From positions 1 through 40,380 of the forward strand of contig JBBIIY010000011.1 of the NCBI GenBank assembly GCA_037446255.1: a stretch of DNA of 40,380 nt, given 5' to 3'. The DNA is from Lithacetigena sp037446255 [NCBI: Coprothermobacterota bacterium] (GTDB lineage: Bacteria; Coprothermobacterota; HKB111). The notes beneath the pieces were generated by a model. It was not told the DNA's origin, did not search any database, and saw nothing but the letters and a program-made list of their open reading frames with translations. How positions within the stretch are numbered: the stretch's first letter is position 1; each line of letters begins with the position of its first letter. This document shows, one piece after another, positions 26,943 through 36,783 of the stretch. The position numbers and the translations under genes were made by a program.

Positions 26943-27979
26943 TTTGGTTTAGCGAATATCATCTTACCTGAAGATGTCTGTAAAATACTGCTTACTGTAA
27001 CTTCAATTGACCTTCCCAAGTATTTTTTCCCGTCTTCAACCACAATCATAGTACCATCATCCAGATACCCTATACCTTGCGAGTGCTCTTTTCCTTCTCG
27101 GATAACTGCTACATTCAAATCTTCTCCTGGAAGCACCTGTAGCCTTAAAGCATAGCTTAACTCACTCAGGTTTAGTACCCTGATGCCCTTTAATCTTCCA
27201 ATGCGGGTAAGATTGTAATCGTTGGTGATTAATACTCCTTTGAACTGCCTTGATATTTCCAACAAAACCTCATCTACGCTAAGTAAAGCCTTTTTTGTTT
27301 CTACTACCTCAATGGGAAACATCCTACTTTCTTTTACAGTGTCCAGGGTATCCAGTCCCCTTCTTCCGCGGGCTCTTTTAAGATAATCAGTGGAGTCAGC
27401 AATTTTTTGGAGTTCACTTAATACTACACCAGGGATAACAATTATTCCTTCCAGTATTCCTGTTTGTAGAAACTCATTAAGCCTACCGTCAATGATAGCG
27501 CTGGTATCAATAATATAATGCTTGTGGATGCCCCTTCTATCACTTTTTACAGGTGATAAAATTTGTTTAATTTCAGCTTTTTTTCTCCAGGAAATATAAG
27601 CCCCTAATAAAGAAAGAACAATTATCAGAAGAGCTTTTAGGTATTCACCAATAACAGGAATTAACTGCAGAAAAGGAAAAAATAGTAAAGAAAGAGAGGC
27701 TCCTACAAATATTCCAAGAAAGAAAATCAATATGTCAACTATTGAAAAATTACTAAAAAGCTGGTCTAGTTTTGGTAAAAACCACTTCAAAAAATTCGTT
27801 AGATAAATTGCTATTAATGACCCAACCAGAATACCTGCAAAACCACCCAGCACTGCTATAATAAAATTATTATAAGGTAGTTTTATATAGTCGCTATAAA
27901 TAAATCCCAGACTTGCACCGCTTAAAGTAAATAAAATAATTGCAAAAACTTTTAAAATTGATAGTATCTTATTTTCCAT
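26939..27979 (-). CDS. YacL-type membrane protein with PIN and TRAM domains
   Basis: 346 residues: four N-terminal membrane segments (about 9-30, 38-62, 82-106 and 112-130), then a PIN domain starting IIDTSAIIDGRL with acidic residues (DTS, SELQK, TND) resembling a nuclease active site, and a C-terminal TRAM domain (about 285-345, LPGEDLNVAVIREGKEHSQGIGYLDDGTMIVVE). Related YacL proteins occur just before ispD in Bacillota, and their RNA target is poorly known. GGGTGG precedes the ATG. A gap of 12 bp separates it from radA; disA, normally between them, is absent. Confidence 0.9.
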   Translation of the reverse strand: MENKILSILKVFAIILFTLSGASLGFIYSDYIKLPYNNFIIAVLGGFAGILVGSLIAIYLTNFLKWFLPKLDQLFSNFSIVDILIFFLGIFVGASLSLLFFPFLQLIPVIGEYLKALLIIVLSLLGAYISWRKKAEIKQILSPVKSDRRGIHKHYIIDTSAIIDGRLNEFLQTGILEGIIVIPGVVLSELQKIADSTDYLKRARGRRGLDTLDTVKESRMFPIEVVETKKALLSVDEVLLEISRQFKGVLITNDYNLTRIGRLKGIRVLNLSELSYALRLQVLPGEDLNVAVIREGKEHSQGIGYLDDGTMIVVEDGKKYLGRSIEVTVSSILQTSSGKMIFAKPK

Positions 27980-27991
27980 AATTCCACCCCT

Positions 27992-29332
27992 TCAGGATGT
28001 AAATATTTTTTTTAATCCCCGTATTTCCTTTATAATCTTAACCTGTAAACCCATATTTTTAAAATCTAAATTAGATTCCTCAGGTATTACCACCTCCTTA
28101 TATCCTCGCTTTAATAGTTCTTTTAACCTCCTTTCTAATTGCGATACTTTTCTCACCTCACCTTGAAGACCCACTTCTCCAATAAAGAACCTTATTTTAT
28201 CAGGTGTACTTTCATAATAACTGGAAAGTAATGCTGCAATAATAGCCAGGTCAGCAGATCTATCCTTAATATTAAGATTACCCGTAGTACTAATATATAC
28301 ATCCGACTTGGCCAGGTTCAACCCACATCTTCTATCAACAACAGCTAATAATTGTAAGGCACGGTTAAAATCAACACCGGAAAACACTCTCCTGGGATAA
28401 GGAGAAAAAGTAGGAGATATGAGTGCCTGGATTTCTGCCATGTACAATCTGCTTCCTTCCAAAATCATGGTCATTGAAGTGCCCGGAAGGAAAGAAAATT
28501 CCCCCATACCAGCTTCCAACTCATTATCAGATACTGGTTTAAATCCTTTTTCGGTCATCTGAAGGAAAGCAATTTCAGATGAAGAACCAAAACGGTTTTT
28601 AGTAGCCCTGAGCATCTTCAAAGAACTTTGGGCATCACCTTCTAAATAAAGCACTACATCAACCATATGCTCAAGGGTTTTGGGTCCTGCTATGACGCCT
28701 TCCTTGGTAATATGGCCTATGATAAACAATGGAATATTCCTCTCTTTGGCTATCTTTATTAAAGATTGGGCGCATTCTCTGACCTGAGAAATGGTTCCTG
28801 CTGAACTGGGAATGGCTGTACTTTGAATGGTCTGGATAGAGTCAACAATCAGGGCTCCAGGGTTAAGAGTTTCTACATCTTCTACAATATTTTCTAAGTA
28901 GGGGGTGTATTTGAAATATATATTATTTAAATTAACCCCCACTCTTCTAGCCCTGTCCACCAACTGTTCTTCTATTTCTTCTCCTGAAAAATAAATGACC
29001 GAGTTACTTTTTGCCAGTTCAGGTAAAAATTGTAATAACAGGGTTGATTTGCCTATACCCGGTTCTCCGCTTAAAAGTATGGAAGAACCAGAAACAATAC
29101 CGCCTCCCAGAACATTATTAAAATTACTGAAATTCGTAGTTATTCTTTCATTTATTACAGACAATTCTTCTGCTTTTTTGGGAGATTGGCTTTGAAGCGA
29201 TATTTTCTGCTTTTCTATTATATTTACCTTATCTAAAGAATCCCAGCTGCCGCAAGTAGGGCATTTTCCTGACCACTGGATACTGCTAAATCCACATTCA
29301 CGGCAGAGATAATCAATTTTTGACTTTTTCAT
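27992..29332 (-). CDS. radA: DNA repair protein RadA (Sms)
   Basis: 446-residue recombination-associated ATPase/helicase. An N-terminal C4 zinc finger uses Cys10, Cys13, Cys24 and Cys27. The RecA-like core has Walker A GEPGIGKST (89-97) and the RadA-specific KNRFG motif. A Lon-protease-like domain follows (about 285-440, YPRRVFSGVDFNRALQLLAVV...). It overlaps the clpC stop by 20 bp, and the zinc finger lies next to the ATG, supporting the start. Confidence 0.95.
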   Translation of the reverse strand: MKKSKIDYLCRECGFSSIQWSGKCPTCGSWDSLDKVNIIEKQKISLQSQSPKKAEELSVINERITTNFSNFNNVLGGGIVSGSSILLSGEPGIGKSTLLLQFLPELAKSNSVIYFSGEEIEEQLVDRARRVGVNLNNIYFKYTPYLENIVEDVETLNPGALIVDSIQTIQSTAIPSSAGTISQVRECAQSLIKIAKERNIPLFIIGHITKEGVIAGPKTLEHMVDVVLYLEGDAQSSLKMLRATKNRFGSSSEIAFLQMTEKGFKPVSDNELEAGMGEFSFLPGTSMTMILEGSRLYMAEIQALISPTFSPYPRRVFSGVDFNRALQLLAVVDRRCGLNLAKSDVYISTTGNLNIKDRSADLAIIAALLSSYYESTPDKIRFFIGEVGLQGEVRKVSQLERRLKELLKRGYKEVVIPEESNLDFKNMGLQVKIIKEIRGLKKIFTS

Positions 29333-31754
29333 ACCTGCTCGCTTTTCTTCTGAAGAATATTTCTTCTCCTTCTATATCAACCAGAATAGTATCATCAGTC
29401 TGGAAAGTTGATTTTAATATTTCTTCGGACAATGGGTCTTCTATAAGTTTTTGAATCTTTCTTCTTAAAGACCTGGCACCATACTCTTTATCATAACCTA
29501 AAACAGCTAACTTATTTTTCAAACCCTCAGAGAAAACAATACTAAACCCCTGTAAAGCTAACCCGGATTCAACACGAGACAGCATTATGCTTACAATTTC
29601 CAGCATGTTCCTCGGAGATAATTGTTTAAAAACTATGATATCATCAATTCTATTCAGGAATTCTGGTTTAAAAGAGGTTTTTGCTTCTTCCAGCATCCTA
29701 TCCCTCATCTTTTCATAATTCTCCTCCTGACTCATGAAAGAATTAAACCCAGGAGTAGTTTCTTTAAAGATTTTTCCCGTCCCCAGGTTTGAAGTCATAA
29801 TAATTATTGTGTTGGAGAAAGATACCACCCTGCCCTGACCATCGGTCAATCTACCATCGTCAAATATTTGCAGAAGAATATTAAATACCTCTGGATGTGC
29901 TTTTTCAATTTCATCAAGAAGTATCACTGAGTAAGATTTCCTCCTTATTGCTTCTGTCAATTGTCCACCTTCTTCGTAACCTATATAGCCAGGTGGCGCA
30001 CCGGTTAAGCGGGAAACTGTATGCCTTTCCATAAACTCTGACATATCCAGTCTTACCATCTGTCCTTCATCTTTAAAAAGCGTTTCGGTCAGGGTCCTGG
30101 CTAATTCTGTTTTACCTACACCGGTAGGTCCTAAAAACATAAATACTCCAAGTGGTCTTTTGGGGTCTTTAAGTCCTGTCCTGGCTCTCCTGACTGCTTT
30201 GGCTACAATCCTTATGGCTTCTTCCTGGCCAACCACTCTTTTTCTCAAGGTATCTTCTAAGAAAAGCAGTTGTTCTTGCTCCTCTTCCAACAAACGTACC
30301 AGGGGTATCCCTGTCCATAAAGATACTACCTGAGCTACATCTTCTGCATTTACCAGCTTCTGACTTCCTGATGACTTTATCTTCCAGATATTCCGAAGCT
30401 CCTGATACTTATACAGTAACTCATTTTCCTGTTCTCTTAATCTTTTATCCTCCTCATCATTCTTGGTAGAAACAGATAGCTCTTTTATCTTTTGAATATC
30501 TACAAGTTCTTTTTCAATTTCTTTTATTTCCTGAGGGATTTCTTCTCTCCGAAGGTAAACCCGAGTACAGGCTTCATCCAGAATATCGATAGCTTTATCA
30601 GGTAAGTATCTATCTTTAATATAACTATTGCTTAATCTGGTTGCAGCAGTAATAGCCTCGGGAGAAATATGAACCTGATGGAACTCTTCGTATTTTGAGG
30701 CTAATCCGGTAAGAATTTCCAAAGTTTCTGCTTCTGTAGGTTCCATAACCTGAATAACCTGAAACCTGCGCTCAAAAGCCGGGTCTTTCTCCATATGCTT
30801 TTTATATTCCGTAAGAGTGGTTGCACCAATACATTTTATATCTCCCCTCACCAGGAATGGTTTTAATATACTGGCTGCATCCAAAGCACCTTCAGCAGCT
30901 CCAGCTCCTACCAGTGTGTGAATTTCATCAACAAACAAAACAATTTTTCCACTCTGCTTTTGTACTTCCTCTATAAGATTTTTAAGTCTATCCTCAAACT
31001 CTCCCCGATACTTGGTACCAGCAATCAGCCCTGTCAAGTCAAGAGCCAATAAGCGCATACCTTTTAGTTTTCCTGGTACTATATTATTAGCGATTCTATT
31101 TGCTAAACCTTCTACTAAAGCTGTTTTACCCACTCCAGGCAACCCTAACAGTATCGGGTTATTCTTGGTTCTACGTAAAAGTACCTGAATAATCCTTTCT
31201 ATTTCTTTTTCTCTACCTATAACCGGGTCAAGTTTATTTTCTAAAGCCAGCTGGGTTAAATCCCTGGAAAACCTATCTAACATGGGTGTTTTACTTTTAG
31301 TTTTTACAGTTTCCTGATTATCACCCACCAAGGAAATAATTTTATCTTTTATAGAACTATAGGTTATATTTTCTTCTTCCAGAATTGCCGATAACTGCCC
31401 ACCCTGATCAAGTATCCCTAAAAGCAAGTGCTCAGACCCAATTGCCTCACTCCCCATATAATCTGCTTCTCTTCTGGCTGATTCCATAACCAAATCGCTA
31501 GCGCGTGAAAACTCCCGATAATAACGAGAAGAAGTAGGTTTTATATTGAAGGGAGGCATAAGTCTTCCTAACAGATTATCTACATCAACACTTAAATCTC
31601 TCATGGCAATTATTGCCACAGAACCTCGGTCTTGAAGAAGAGAAAGAAAAATATGGATTGGTTCTACGAAGGAATGACCAAATTGCTGCGAGAGGTCCTG
31701 GGCTATACTTAAGACCTTTTTAGCTCGCTCGGTGAACCTTTTACTGTTATACAA
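29313..31754 (-). CDS. clpC: ATP-dependent Clp protease ATP-binding subunit ClpC
   Basis: 813-residue AAA+ unfoldase that feeds the ClpP peptidase. Two Clp-N repeats occupy about 1-145. D1 has Walker A GLPGVGKT (204-211). A middle coiled coil (about 405-455) contains a UVR-like charged region, and D2 has GPTGVGKTE with the C-terminal Clp-B2 domain. The start is TTG at 31754, well supported by a perfect GGAGGT (31765-31760) five bases upstream, so a later ATG is not needed. The Bacillota partners ctsR, mcsA and mcsB, which flank clpC in Bacillus, are absent upstream, where an EF-G paralogue lies instead. No CtsR or CIRCE operator is seen. Confidence 0.94.
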   Translation of the reverse strand: MYNSKRFTERAKKVLSIAQDLSQQFGHSFVEPIHIFLSLLQDRGSVAIIAMRDLSVDVDNLLGRLMPPFNIKPTSSRYYREFSRASDLVMESARREADYMGSEAIGSEHLLLGILDQGGQLSAILEEENITYSSIKDKIISLVGDNQETVKTKSKTPMLDRFSRDLTQLALENKLDPVIGREKEIERIIQVLLRRTKNNPILLGLPGVGKTALVEGLANRIANNIVPGKLKGMRLLALDLTGLIAGTKYRGEFEDRLKNLIEEVQKQSGKIVLFVDEIHTLVGAGAAEGALDAASILKPFLVRGDIKCIGATTLTEYKKHMEKDPAFERRFQVIQVMEPTEAETLEILTGLASKYEEFHQVHISPEAITAATRLSNSYIKDRYLPDKAIDILDEACTRVYLRREEIPQEIKEIEKELVDIQKIKELSVSTKNDEEDKRLREQENELLYKYQELRNIWKIKSSGSQKLVNAEDVAQVVSLWTGIPLVRLLEEEQEQLLFLEDTLRKRVVGQEEAIRIVAKAVRRARTGLKDPKRPLGVFMFLGPTGVGKTELARTLTETLFKDEGQMVRLDMSEFMERHTVSRLTGAPPGYIGYEEGGQLTEAIRRKSYSVILLDEIEKAHPEVFNILLQIFDDGRLTDGQGRVVSFSNTIIIMTSNLGTGKIFKETTPGFNSFMSQEENYEKMRDRMLEEAKTSFKPEFLNRIDDIIVFKQLSPRNMLEIVSIMLSRVESGLALQGFSIVFSEGLKNKLAVLGYDKEYGARSLRRKIQKLIEDPLSEEILKSTFQTDDTILVDIEGEEIFFRRKASRYEKVKN

Positions 31755-31819
31755 GCTTAACCTCCGGTAAAATAGTTACAGGTATTGAAATAATTACCCT
31801 GCTTTTAGTTTACCCATTT

Positions 31820-33892
31820 TTAAGCTTCTTCTTCTTTGCTAGTCTTGGTTTCAGCTATGATCTTTTCTTGAATATGTGCTGGTACTTCTTCATATTTAAA
31901 AAATTCGTAGGAAAAAGCGCCTCTTCCCTGGGTTATAGATCTCAAAGAAGCTCCGTATCTCAATATCTCAGCAAGAGGTACTAATGACTCAATTTTTCTC
32001 AAATTTCTTTCTTCGCCTATACCAAGTATGCGAGCTCTACGAGTATTCAGATCTGATATAACATCACCCATGAATGATTCAGGCACAACTACGAAAAGCT
32101 TAACCATCGGTTCTAATATGTGAGGTTTTGCTTGCAGTAAACCTTTTTTTAAAGCCATCTGGCCTGCTATTTTAAATGAAATATCTGATGAATCCACATC
32201 ATGATACGAGCCATCAAACAGGGTAACTTTAATATCTACTATGGGAAAACCTGCAAGCACTCCTTCAAGTAAAGATTCACGAACACCTTTCTCCACTGAA
32301 GGAACATATTGTTTGGGTACAGATCCACCAAATATTTCTTCATCAAAGATGAAACCTTCACCCCTGGGTAAAGGTTGAATTCTCAGAAAAACATGCCCAA
32401 ACTGACCCCTACCACCACTTTGTTTCTTATGTTTATATTCGCTTTCCACCTTAGCAGAAGCTGTTTCCTTATAGGGTATCTTTGGTTCTTCCAGCAGAAC
32501 TTTAGCTCCAAATTTTGACTGAAGTCTGTCAATCATAGCTTCTAAATGAACTTCACCCATACCTTTTATCAAAACCTGATTAGTAGTAATTTCTCTTTCA
32601 ACGCTTAGAGTCGGGTCGCTAAGAAGCATTTTTTGTAAAGCACCGCTTAATTTATCTTCGTCTCCCTTACTTAAAGGCTTTACTGCTAAAATGGCCATAG
32701 GTGAGGGGTATTTAACGGTATCGTACATAAGTAAGTTGCCTTTATCTGATAAAGTGTCATTAGTGTGAGTGTCTTGAAGTTTAGTCACAATTACTATATC
32801 TCCAGCAAGTACTTCCTCTACTACAGATTGATTTTTACCTCTCAAACGATAAAGCTGGCTAATTTTCTCCTCTTTGTTTTTATTAACATTTAACACTACG
32901 CTATCAGGAGTTAATTTACCTGTTTGAACCCTTAGATAATTCAGCTGACCGACATAAGGGTCAGCAACTGTCTTAAAAACAAAGGCACTGAAGGATTTAT
33001 TCACATCTGTATTTACCTGAACTTTTTCACCCGTACGAATATTAGTGGCCATCATAACCCTGTGTTGAGTATCGGGAAAGGCTTTAAGGTAGTGAAGCGT
33101 TCTTCCAATACCGGCAAGATTGGCAGCCGAGCAAGCAAGAACAGGAAATATTTTTCTTTCCTTTATACCTAACTCTAAGGCTTTAATTAACTCACAATTT
33201 TCAATATTCTGACCATCAAGGTATTTATTTAGCAAATCATCATCCAGTTCAACCAGTTTTTCTACTAAAATCTCTCGCATTGTTTGAAATTCTTTTTTCT
33301 GTGAATCAGTAATTTCCAGAGTTGGATCCTCTTTACCCTTGGGAATACCAAAAGATTCTTCAGTGAGGAAATCATAAACCCCCTTGAAGGCTACTCCCTC
33401 ACCGATAGCTCCAACTAATGGAATTACCGATGTACCGAAAGTTGTTCTCAATTCCTCATAATTCTTAAAGAAATTTGCCCCTTCTCTTTCCATTTTATTA
33501 ATTAGAAATATCATGGGCAGGTTATTTTCCTGGGCATACCCCCATACTTTCTCAGTTCCAACTTCTACGCCGGAAGTGCCGGAAACAATCACCACCACTC
33601 CATCACTAATGTGTAAACCTGCTTTTATATCTCCAATAAAATCATCAAATCCTGGCAAGTCAATCAGATTGAGTTTGAACTCTTCTAAGTTGATAGGTAA
33701 TATTGAAAGATTTATACTGCTTCTTCTTTTTATTTCATCCGGGTCATAATCAGAAACAGTGTTTCCGTCATCTACCCTGCCAAGACGATCTACAAGACCG
33801 TTTAAATATAAAAATGCTTCTGAAATAGATGTCTTACCTGCTCCAGCATGAGAAGCAAGAGCTATATTTTTAATGGTATTTTTACCTTTCAT
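31820..33892 (-). CDS. Elongation factor G-like protein (EF-G2 type)
   Basis: 690-residue paralogue of EF-G with the same domain order. G1 is SHAGAGKT (14-21), G4 NKME (132-135). G3 reads DLPGFDDF (78-85), so the catalytic His of EF-G (position 82) is Phe, as in the EF-G-like group whose function is unclear. A GGRGQFGHVFL segment in domain IV and a short acidic C-terminal tail are visible. The longest frame begins at a TTG (33937), but the ATG at 33892, with GGAGGT ten bases upstream, matches the family N-terminus. The true EF-G is fusA at the left edge. It could act on ribosomes under special conditions, which is inference. Confidence 0.85.
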   Translation of the reverse strand: MKGKNTIKNIALASHAGAGKTSISEAFLYLNGLVDRLGRVDDGNTVSDYDPDEIKRRSSINLSILPINLEEFKLNLIDLPGFDDFIGDIKAGLHISDGVVVIVSGTSGVEVGTEKVWGYAQENNLPMIFLINKMEREGANFFKNYEELRTTFGTSVIPLVGAIGEGVAFKGVYDFLTEESFGIPKGKEDPTLEITDSQKKEFQTMREILVEKLVELDDDLLNKYLDGQNIENCELIKALELGIKERKIFPVLACSAANLAGIGRTLHYLKAFPDTQHRVMMATNIRTGEKVQVNTDVNKSFSAFVFKTVADPYVGQLNYLRVQTGKLTPDSVVLNVNKNKEEKISQLYRLRGKNQSVVEEVLAGDIVIVTKLQDTHTNDTLSDKGNLLMYDTVKYPSPMAILAVKPLSKGDEDKLSGALQKMLLSDPTLSVEREITTNQVLIKGMGEVHLEAMIDRLQSKFGAKVLLEEPKIPYKETASAKVESEYKHKKQSGGRGQFGHVFLRIQPLPRGEGFIFDEEIFGGSVPKQYVPSVEKGVRESLLEGVLAGFPIVDIKVTLFDGSYHDVDSSDISFKIAGQMALKKGLLQAKPHILEPMVKLFVVVPESFMGDVISDLNTRRARILGIGEERNLRKIESLVPLAEILRYGASLRSITQGRGAFSYEFFKYEEVPAHIQEKIIAETKTSKEEEA

Positions 33893-33947
33893 ATATAAAA
33901 AGACCTCCAAAATTTTCTTTATTTTAACATATAACAATAAAAGTTAA

Positions 33948-33968
33948 ACACTTACTTACTTTAAGTGT
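33948..33968. repeat. Inverted repeat between rmuC and EF-G2 gene
   Basis: ACACTTA and TAAGTGT pair as 7-bp arms around a 7-base loop. On the minus strand the stem is followed by a T-rich stretch, so it may weakly end rmuC transcription; it is too AT-rich for a firm terminator call. Confidence 0.3.
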
Positions 33969-33972
33969 GGCA

Positions 33973-33995
33973 ATAACATTTGTTTCTTATGTTAT
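33973..33995. repeat. Second inverted repeat between rmuC and EF-G2 gene
   Basis: ATAACAT and ATGTTAT form perfect 7-bp arms around 9 bases, four bases from the previous repeat. It is either a paired terminator-like element or a protein-binding palindrome upstream of the EF-G2 gene; the sequence cannot decide. Confidence 0.3.
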
Positions 33996-34027
33996 GATTT
34001 TTTGTTATAAAACTTGATATTTAAAGA

Positions 34028-34915
34028 TTAATCCTGGTCAATTTCTCTACTCTGAATATTTTCAAATTTTTCTTTTAATTTTCTGTACGCTGAATCTAAT
34101 TCATCGGCTTTAAGGTTGACATTTTTTATATGGGTCTCATAAAGTACTTTCCAGATTTCATCAACCTTTTTAAAAGATGAGCCCAAATTCAATATTTCAT
34201 TCCTCACTACCTTGGCATTTTCGGATAAACGTAGAGCATACACCCCGGCTTTAATAAGTTCAACTTTTTGAGACAGAGTAAGAGGAGAAAGCACCTGTAC
34301 CCCCTTTTTCACCATTTTTAAAAGCAATTCACTTTCTTCAGTTTGAAGATAGTAAGCCACGGACTCTACGGGTATGTAAGCAAAAGCAAATTCAGCAGAA
34401 CCTTTAAGAGGACACACGTAATCGTCGGCAATTTTTTTTAATTGTTTCTCCACATCATCTTTAAATGCTTTCTTGAAATTACTTTTTTCTTGCGGATCTT
34501 CACATTCTACAAATTTTCTATAATTATCCAGTGGAAATTTGGAATCTATGCAGATGATGCCGACAGTAGATTTTATATACGCATCAGGCTTTTTGCCTTC
34601 CAATACCTGTTTTTGTAATCCAAACATTTCAGCAGGAAGTTGGTCGGATAAAATTGTTTCCAGAGATATTTCTCCAAAATTACCCCTTTCAGTGGGTATT
34701 CTTAACAACTGATCAAATGATTGGTAGCTTTTCTTTATTTCACTTGCCTGTTCAGCTATAAGAGCAATTTTTTCTCCCAATCCCACCTTCAACCAGGTTT
34801 TATACAAAGCATTTTCCAGGTACTCTTCAGTATTGCCCTTTTTTTCTCTAAAAACCAGAAAAAGCACCACACCCAATACCAGGATTAAAAGAATAATAAT
34901 TATTATTTCCCACAT
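34028..34915 (-). CDS. rmuC: RmuC-family DNA recombination protein
   Basis: 295 residues. An N-terminal membrane segment (about 2-22) is followed by a short helical region and the RmuC nuclease-like domain: RGNFGEISLE (about 77-86), CIDSKFPLDNY, FAFAYIPVESVAYYL. It is much shorter than E. coli RmuC (about 475) mainly because the long coiled coil is missing. RmuC limits recombination at repeats in E. coli. A perfect GGAGG lies before the ATG. Divergent from nikR, with 80 bp between. Confidence 0.88.
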   Translation of the reverse strand: MWEIIIIILLILVLGVVLFLVFREKKGNTEEYLENALYKTWLKVGLGEKIALIAEQASEIKKSYQSFDQLLRIPTERGNFGEISLETILSDQLPAEMFGLQKQVLEGKKPDAYIKSTVGIICIDSKFPLDNYRKFVECEDPQEKSNFKKAFKDDVEKQLKKIADDYVCPLKGSAEFAFAYIPVESVAYYLQTEESELLLKMVKKGVQVLSPLTLSQKVELIKAGVYALRLSENAKVVRNEILNLGSSFKKVDEIWKVLYETHIKNVNLKADELDSAYRKLKEKFENIQSREIDQD

Positions 34916-34953
34916 AAAAACCTCCTTCTAAATATCAATTTGTTTAATTATTT

Positions 34954-34962
34954 TGTTATAAT
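34954..34962 (+). promoter_or_regulatory. Extended -10 promoter for nikR
   Basis: TGTTATAAT at 34954-34962 is an exact extended -10, with a start near 34969 and about 27 bases of leader. The region is AT-rich with no clear -35, and no NikR-type palindrome is seen here, so autoregulation is not indicated. Confidence 0.45.
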
Positions 34963-34995
34963 TTACCATATAAATGAATTTAGCAGTGGAAACTT

Positions 34996-35409
34996 ATGTC
35001 TGACCTGGTTCGCTTTGGAGTATCTCTGGAAAAAGATTTACTGCAAATCTTTGATTCTTTTATTCAAGAAAAAGGGTTTAATAACCGTTCAGAAGCCCTA
35101 AGAGCCTTAATAAAAAGTTCGTTGATTGAGCAAAACTGGCTGGAAGGAGAAGAGGTCGTGGGTATAATAACCTTGGTTTACGACCACCATAACACCATGC
35201 TTATAAACCGATTAAAAGACCTGTCTCACCAAAATCATCACCTGATAATATCTACCCAGCACATACATCTGGATGAAGAAAATTGCCTGGAGGTTATTAT
35301 TTCCCGGGGAGGGGCCTTGGAAATAAAGCGTTTAGGAGATAACCTTACCTCTACCCGCGGTCTAATGCATAGTGGGTTTATTCATACTTCGGGAAAATTG
35401 ACTCTTTGA
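34996..35409 (+). CDS. nikR: Nickel-responsive transcriptional regulator NikR
   Basis: 137-residue ribbon-helix-helix repressor. The N-terminal DNA-binding part (VRFGVSLEKDLL...NNRSEALRALI, 5-40) is followed by an ACT-like metal domain. The four high-affinity nickel ligands are conserved: His78, His89, His91 and Cys97, with spacing identical to E. coli His76/87/89/Cys95. This makes NikR a firmer call than a generic CopG-family regulator. It is convergent with lysA (15-bp gap) and divergent from rmuC. The likely target is the permease gene at 36.8 kb, whose upstream region carries an inverted repeat. Confidence 0.92.
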   Translation: MSDLVRFGVSLEKDLLQIFDSFIQEKGFNNRSEALRALIKSSLIEQNWLEGEEVVGIITLVYDHHNTMLINRLKDLSHQNHHLIISTQHIHLDEENCLEVIISRGGALEIKRLGDNLTSTRGLMHSGFIHTSGKLTL

Positions 35410-35424
35410 TGATAACTGGCAGTG

Positions 35425-36684
35425 TTACTTCAATATTTCAGGAACAATCTCGTTATTAGTTAAATCCTCAAAGGTTTCCCTTTTTCTAATCAGGTAAAAC
35501 TCCTTCCCTTTAACCAATACTTCAGCGGCTTTGGGCTTAGAATTATAGTTAGAGGCTAAACTAAAACCATAAGCCCCTGTGTCCATCACCGCCAGCAAAT
35601 CTTCAGGTAGTAACCAGGGCAGATTCCTATCTTTACCTATGAAGTCTGCAGTTTCACATAGTGGGCCAACGACATCAAAAACTGCAGTTTCTTTTTCATC
35701 CAAAGACACCGGTTTAATATCATGGTAAGCATTATAAAGACAGGGTCTAATTAAATTATTCATACCAACATCTACAATGAGAAAATTTTTCCCTTCACGG
35801 GATTTTTGATACAAGACCTTTCCAATGAGAATTCCCGAGTTAGCAACAATTGACCTTCCTGGCTCAATAATCAATTTTATTCCAACTAATTCTTCTATTT
35901 CTTCTATTATGGCAAAACTCCATTCCTCGGGACCTGGTACAGGGTTCCCCTGATAACTGATACCCAGTCCCCCTCCAACATCAAATATTTTTATATTAAA
36001 ACCCTGTTCTATTAAAATTAAAATAAGCTGTTTCAACCGCCTTACCGATAATAAATAAGGCTCAATCTCGGTAATTTGAGACCCAATATGACAGTCAATT
36101 CCCATCAGGTTTACATTAGGAAGGGTTTTGATTAAACTGCTGTAATGTAGTGCTTCTTCACAAGTGATACCGAATTTGTTTTCTTTCATACCGGTGGTTA
36201 TATAAGGATGAGTTCTGGCACTTACTTCTGGATTTACCCTGAAAGAGATGTTTGCTCGTAATTTCAAATTACCAGCCAGATCATTAATCAGAAGAAGTTC
36301 TCCCAAGGATTCAACATTAAATATTAATATTCCCGCCTTAAGAGCCATTTCTATTTCCTCTCTACTCTTTCCCACCCCTGAATAAACGATTTTCTCAGGT
36401 ATTCCTCCAATTTCCAGAACTCTTTGCAATTCCTCTCCGGATACAATATCAAAACCTGCGCCAAGATTAGACATAAGTTTGAGGAGAGAAAGGTTAGAAT
36501 TAGCTTTTACTGAATAACAAATTAGATGATCAATATTGGCTAAGGAGCGGGTGTATTTATAATAATTATGTTGAATTACACCGTAACTATAGATATATAA
36601 GGGAGTCCCATAAATTCTAACTAATTCTTTTACCGGTACTTCCTCACAAAACAATTCATCATTAATGTATTTATATCCGTTCAT
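35425..36684 (-). CDS. lysA: Diaminopimelate decarboxylase
   Basis: PLP-dependent final enzyme of lysine synthesis, 419 residues. Lys60 in CYSVKANSNL is the Schiff-base lysine. The glycine-rich phosphate-binding GGGLGISYQG and the EPGRSIVANSG block are present, with CETADFIGKDR near the active site of the partner subunit. Fold type III alanine-racemase-like barrel plus beta domain. GAGG lies 14 bases before the ATG, which is long. It is divergent from the permease gene, and the palindrome between them could in principle affect both. Confidence 0.95.
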   Translation of the reverse strand: MNGYKYINDELFCEEVPVKELVRIYGTPLYIYSYGVIQHNYYKYTRSLANIDHLICYSVKANSNLSLLKLMSNLGAGFDIVSGEELQRVLEIGGIPEKIVYSGVGKSREEIEMALKAGILIFNVESLGELLLINDLAGNLKLRANISFRVNPEVSARTHPYITTGMKENKFGITCEEALHYSSLIKTLPNVNLMGIDCHIGSQITEIEPYLLSVRRLKQLILILIEQGFNIKIFDVGGGLGISYQGNPVPGPEEWSFAIIEEIEELVGIKLIIEPGRSIVANSGILIGKVLYQKSREGKNFLIVDVGMNNLIRPCLYNAYHDIKPVSLDEKETAVFDVVGPLCETADFIGKDRNLPWLLPEDLLAVMDTGAYGFSLASNYNSKPKAAEVLVKGKEFYLIRKRETFEDLTNNEIVPEILK

Positions 36685-36722
36685 AGTAAATATTTTACCT
36701 CATCATTGAAGTTAATTTATGA

Positions 36723-36751
36723 AGTAGCACATACACAATATTCGTGCTACT
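36723..36751. promoter_or_regulatory. Candidate NikR operator upstream of nickel-permease-like gene
   Basis: AGTAGCAC and GTGCTACT are perfect 8-bp arms around 13 bases, centre to centre 21 bp. This is close to the E. coli NikR geometry (GTATGA-N16-TCATAC, 22 bp) and to GTGTTAC-type half-sites reported for Geobacter, though the half-site sequence differs. It lies about 33 bases before the permease start. The link to NikR is inferred from symmetry, spacing and gene neighbourhood. Confidence 0.5.
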
Positions 36752-36783
36752 ATATATTATTATTTTTTATAAGAGGATTTATA

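Noticed and set aside
31755-31819. CtsR or CIRCE operator before clpC
   Set aside because: Neither the CtsR heptad repeat nor the CIRCE palindrome is present; only a weak hairpin (CAGG/CCTG) and GGGTAA repeats are seen, which may be chance.
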